A stretch of 14,269 bases of DNA from MGIIb-O2 sp964003245 (GTDB lineage: Archaea; Thermoplasmatota; Poseidoniia; Poseidoniales; Thalassarchaeaceae): assembly GCA_964003245.1 (NCBI GenBank), contig CAXFIU010000036.1:1-14269 (forward strand), written 5' to 3'. The notes beneath the pieces were generated by a model, which worked only from the letters and a program-made list of their open reading frames with translations, ran no database searches and was not told the origin of the DNA. Within the stretch, counting starts at the first letter, position 1. Each line of letters opens with the position of its first letter. Made by a program: the position numbers and the translations under genes. Positions 13,062 to 14,269 of the stretch are shown piece by piece.

Positions 13062-14269
13062 TTCTTTCCTATCTGTCACATTGGTCGTTTTATTCTTGAT
13101 TTCAATATTTTCTGTAATTATCAATGACAATGAATTATTAGATTTGGATACAAGTAAGACAAATGAAACTATTGTATATACGGATAATCATACAATTTTA
13201 GAGATAGGCCCGGGATCAAGAACAGCAATTTTGGAGTTGCCAGGTGGCCATAATATTAGTCATAAATTACCTTTGGTTGTTGCTTTACACGGTTATACTG
13301 GATCAGGCTCAGGTGCATCGAATTTTTTTGATTTAATAGATAGTGTGCATGAAAATGGTCATCTTTTACTAAGGCCTGACGGTACAATTAGTATAACCGG
13401 CCAAAGGTTCTGGAATGCAACAGATGCCTGTTGTAATATTTGGGGGCAAGATGTAGATGATGTATCATGGCTGACAACTTTAATCAATGAGGCGATAACA
13501 TACCATGGGGCCGATCCAGAAGGAGTCATTCTTGTGGGGCATTCAAATGGTGGATTCATGGCCCATCGTATGGCTTGTGAAAGAGGATACATGATTAGGT
13601 CTGTAATTTCTTTAGCAGGTGCAACACATTATGATTTCAATGATTGTCCAAATACCGGTTATCCAAATGTATTGCAAATCCATGGTACATTAGATTCGGT
13701 TATTTCTTATGATGGAGGTAGTATACTAGGGAATAATTACCCATCTGCATCCCAAACAGTTTTTTCTTGGGCCAATCGGTCCGGATGTGATTTATCTTAC
13801 ACTACAGTTAATCAATTAGATTTAATTTCTCCTAGTGGGGAAAATGACACTATTGAATATGAACATTTGAATTGCAGCTTTGGTAATCGTGTATCATTAT
13901 GGGAAATTCCTAATGGAGGTCACTCTCCTCAGATTTGGAGTTCGAGTGACGATGATTTCTCAGCTACAATATTAAATTGGGGCCTCAGTGGTTATTTTCC
14001 AGATTCTGATGGTGATGGCGTTAGAGATAATCTAGATGCTTTTCCAAACAATCCTTTTGAAGATAGTGATTCTGATGGTGACGGAGTAGGAGATAACTCA
14101 GATGCTTTTCCAAACAATCCTTTTGAAGATAGTGATTCTGATGGTGACGGAGTAGGAGATAACTCAGATGTTTTTCCAAATGATCCTTCTGAATCGGAAG
14201 ATACGGATAGAGATGGAGTAGGAGATAACTCAGATGTTTTTCCAAATGATCCTTCTGAATCGGAAGATA
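13051..14269 (+). CDS. Secreted PHB-depolymerase/feruloyl-esterase-like hydrolase with thrombospondin type-3 repeats (3' end outside window)
   Basis: Open from ATG 13051 to the window end, at least 406 residues. MKHNSFLSVTLVVLFLISIF is an N-terminal signal or anchor helix, so the enzyme is exported or tethered. Residues about 70-310 form an alpha/beta-hydrolase of the LpqC/poly(3-hydroxybutyrate) depolymerase type: LVVALHGYTGSGSG (75-88, oxyanion His80-Gly81), LVGHSNGGFMAHRMA (161-175, nucleophile Ser165), LQIHGTLDSVI (208-218, Asp215) and IPNGGHSPQIW (286-296, His291). Several Cys pairs (127/128, 199, 246, 275) suggest disulfides, fitting an extracellular place. From about 317 follow Ca-binding repeats of the DSDGDGVRDN type, 22 residues each, which usually act as a stalk to a C-terminal anchor not seen here. 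Likely substrates are polyesters, feruloylated or acetylated polysaccharides; undetermined. It overlaps the DedA gene's end by 11 nt. Confidence 0.85.
   Translation, partial: MKHNSFLSVTLVVLFLISIFSVIINDNELLDLDTSKTNETIVYTDNHTILEIGPGSRTAILELPGGHNISHKLPLVVALHGYTGSGSGASNFFDLIDSVHENGHLLLRPDGTISITGQRFWNATDACCNIWGQDVDDVSWLTTLINEAITYHGADPEGVILVGHSNGGFMAHRMACERGYMIRSVISLAGATHYDFNDCPNTGYPNVLQIHGTLDSVISYDGGSILGNNYPSASQTVFSWANRSGCDLSYTTVNQLDLISPSGENDTIEYEHLNCSFGNRVSLWEIPNGGHSPQIWSSSDDDFSATILNWGLSGYFPDSDGDGVRDNLDAFPNNPFEDSDSDGDGVGDNSDAFPNNPFEDSDSDGDGVGDNSDVFPNDPSESEDTDRDGVGDNSDVFPNDPSESED
14035..14269 (+). repeat. 66-bp in-frame tandem repeat (thrombospondin type-3 units)
   Basis: Units begin at 14035, 14101, 14167 and 14233 with an exact 66-bp period (22 codons). 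The first two units are identical over all 66 bases; the third and fourth are identical over the 37 bases visible and differ from the first two in the FPN.P.E...D part. The order is therefore A-A-B-B. The window ends inside unit four. Each unit carries the Asp-rich calcium-binding loop D.DGDGVGDN.D.FPN. Confidence 0.93.

Noticed and set aside
14021..14245. Minus-strand frame with repeated HLSYLLL motifs
   Set aside because: It is only the antisense reading of the 66-bp repeats of the esterase.
14035..14269. CRISPR array
   Set aside because: Repeats are contiguous with no spacers, in frame and encode a known calcium-binding repeat.

Overview
The window looks like a piece of an AT-rich archaeal chromosome. 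Its information-processing genes are archaeal: an archaeal/eukaryotic-type tyrosyl-tRNA synthetase, the DP1 exonuclease subunit of DNA polymerase D, and a Nob1 PIN-domain/zinc-ribbon rRNA nuclease. It also carries HMG-CoA synthase of the mevalonate (archaeal lipid) pathway. Mixed with these are genes of bacterial flavour: an acyl-CoA dehydrogenase, a class II CCA-adding enzyme, PncC/CinA amidase, TatA, a DedA-family membrane protein and a secreted esterase with thrombospondin type-3 repeats. This mixture, in a very compact AT-rich genome, best fits a marine planktonic Thermoplasmatota such as Marine Group II (Poseidoniales). That placement is an inference from gene content; no 16S rRNA gene is present.

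Layout. 2-811 is the 3' part of tyrS (+). 898-2439 is mvaS (+), ending exactly against an acyl-CoA dehydrogenase (2440-3612, -). A divergent gap of about 120 bp leads to a GcvH-like protein that lacks the usual lipoyl lysine (3734-4246, +), which abuts cca (4247-5470, -). Then come a short ParB-fold/SerK-like protein (5544-5951, +) and a two-gene minus-strand unit: a PIMT-like methyltransferase (7006-8052) followed by a HEAT-repeat protein (5954-6985). tRNA-Val(UAC) (8067-8142, +) is divergent from that unit and is followed by pncC (8200-8877) and the PolD small subunit (8927-10549). A SerB-like phosphatase (10546-11226, -) overlaps the end of DP1. Then moaD-like (11340-11606) and tatA (11657-11863) on +, nob1 (11864-12358, -), a DedA-family protein (12462-13061, +), and an overlapping secreted esterase (13051-end, +) that runs off the window inside a 66-bp tandem repeat.

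How it works together. Most genes are unrelated housekeeping functions: translation, tRNA CCA maturation, rRNA maturation, replication, isoprenoid synthesis, NMN salvage and protein export. The notable architecture is compaction. All five convergent gene pairs end within -4 to +2 nt of each other. Several short palindromes sit on or next to start codons, including a hairpin with a GGAG in its loop at the PIMT-like/HEAT junction. There is no gene-free stretch longer than about 120 bp. I saw no CRISPR array, insertion sequence or phage genes, and no convincing new multi-gene defence system. The best leads are the non-canonical GcvH-like protein, the bacterial-type CCA enzyme, the atypical PIMT-like protein with its downstream hairpin, the ParB-fold putative serine kinase, and the recently duplicated repeats of the esterase.
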